DNA of 64,000 bases from Gemmatimonadaceae bacterium (GTDB lineage Bacteria; Gemmatimonadota; Gemmatimonadetes; Gemmatimonadales; Gemmatimonadaceae): contig JAUSJA010000017.1 of the NCBI GenBank assembly GCA_030647905.1, positions 89,541 through 153,540 on the forward strand, read 5' to 3'. The notes below the pieces were generated by a model that saw only the letters and a program-made list of their open reading frames with translations, was not told where the DNA came from and did no database searches. Positions 63,834 to 64,000 of this stretch are shown here, piece by piece. The position numbers were made by a program, and so were the translations under genes. How positions within the stretch are numbered: position 1 is the stretch's first letter; each line of letters opens with the position of its first letter.

Positions 63834-64000
63834 CTACCCGCTACCCGCTACCCGTGACCCGTGACCCGTGACCCGTGACCCGTGACCCGCTGCCCGCTGC
63901 CCGCTGCCCGCTGCCCGCTGCCCGCTGCCCGCTGCCCGCTGCCCGCTGCCCGCTGCCCGCTGCCCGCTGCCCGCTGCCCGCTGCCCGCTGCCCGCTGCCC
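63834..64000 (+). repeat. Heptanucleotide tandem array
   Basis: Nearly 24 units of seven bases to the window edge: three CTACCCG, five TGACCCG, then about 16 CTGCCCG without visible interruption. It starts 26 bases after the stop of the outer-membrane protein gene and continues out of the window. Same unit family as 52295-52336 and 52393-52448. Confidence 0.95.

Noticed and set aside
63834..64000. CRISPR-like repeat array
   Set aside because: Units are seven bases, directly adjacent, with no spacers; simple tandem repeat instead.

Overview
The window reads as chromosomal DNA of a high-GC, Gram-negative, heterotrophic bacterium, most likely a member of the Gemmatimonadota (inference from gene content and style: SusC/SusD-type uptake proteins together with Actinobacteria-like GC, many ATGA/GTGA overlaps, GTG/TTG starts, a heptosyltransferase and Kdo-kinase-like protein implying LPS). 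No rRNA, tRNA, CRISPR array, transposase or phage gene was recognised. Coding density is high and no gene-free stretch exceeds about 250 bases.

Layout. 1-1.4 kb: the end of an ETF:quinone oxidoreductase ferredoxin domain, then a small TonB-plug protein gene bracketed by short repeats. 1.4-5.1 kb (minus): an overlapping run queD-dacB-moeA-methyltransferase. 5.2-8.1 kb (minus): BON-domain protein, outer-membrane protein and gpmI. 8.1-12.3 kb (plus): an envelope block (SH3 protein, anchored coiled-coil protein, L,D-transpeptidase, M15 peptidase, two small proteins). 12.3-17.1 kb (minus): a SusD/SusC pair. 17.3-24.9 kb (plus): guaB, an amino-acid permease overlapping nrnA, then a tightly coupled glycosyltransferase/methyltransferase/membrane-protein set. 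24.9-33.9 kb (minus): a full reductive pyrimidine-degradation cluster (preA, hydantoinase, beta-ureidopropionase, transaminase, mmsA, NCS1 transporter) with a MazG-like gene and a frameshifted outer-membrane protein. 34-39.6 kb: NifU-like and Mrp Fe-S assembly proteins, an ECF sigma factor with a putative anti-sigma, a second permease and ubiE/menG, the last two sharing an ~80-bp duplicated 5' region. 39.7-47.8 kb (minus): haem synthesis genes hemH-hemA-[histidine kinase-response regulator]-hemE-hemN-hemY. 47.8-52.3 kb (minus): UvrC-like half protein, mutM, purD, a cystathionine synthase/lyase. 52.3-58.3 kb (plus): glmM, a membrane protein, an orphan Flp pilin, glmS, dtd and maf. 58.3-61.6 kb (minus): trpE, an LPS-type kinase and a heptosyltransferase. 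61.7-63.8 kb: a large outer-membrane protein. The window ends inside a heptanucleotide tandem array.

How parts work together. The pyrimidine genes would turn uracil into beta-alanine, then malonate semialdehyde and acetyl-CoA, with uptake by the NCS1 carrier. glmM and glmS supply UDP-GlcNAc precursors for wall and LPS, which matches the wall-modifying enzymes and the heptosyltransferase/Kdo-kinase pair. The haem operon carries its own two-component system in mid-operon.

Most notable: (i) the haem cluster uses the hexamers GTCGAC, ATCGAC and GTCGAT freely, whereas they are almost absent from the rest of the window, marking it as compositionally separate; (ii) an ~80-bp direct repeat gives a permease and ubiE/menG the same promoter region and first residues; (iii) repeats bracket a TonB-plug-only gene; (iv) dtd has no ATG/GTG/TTG start at its conserved N-terminus and appears to start at CTG three bases after glmS; (v) PreA lacks its ferredoxin domain and PreT partner; (vi) heptamer repeat arrays lie at 52.3 and 63.8 kb. 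Gene assignments rest on motif recognition by eye; no database search was run.
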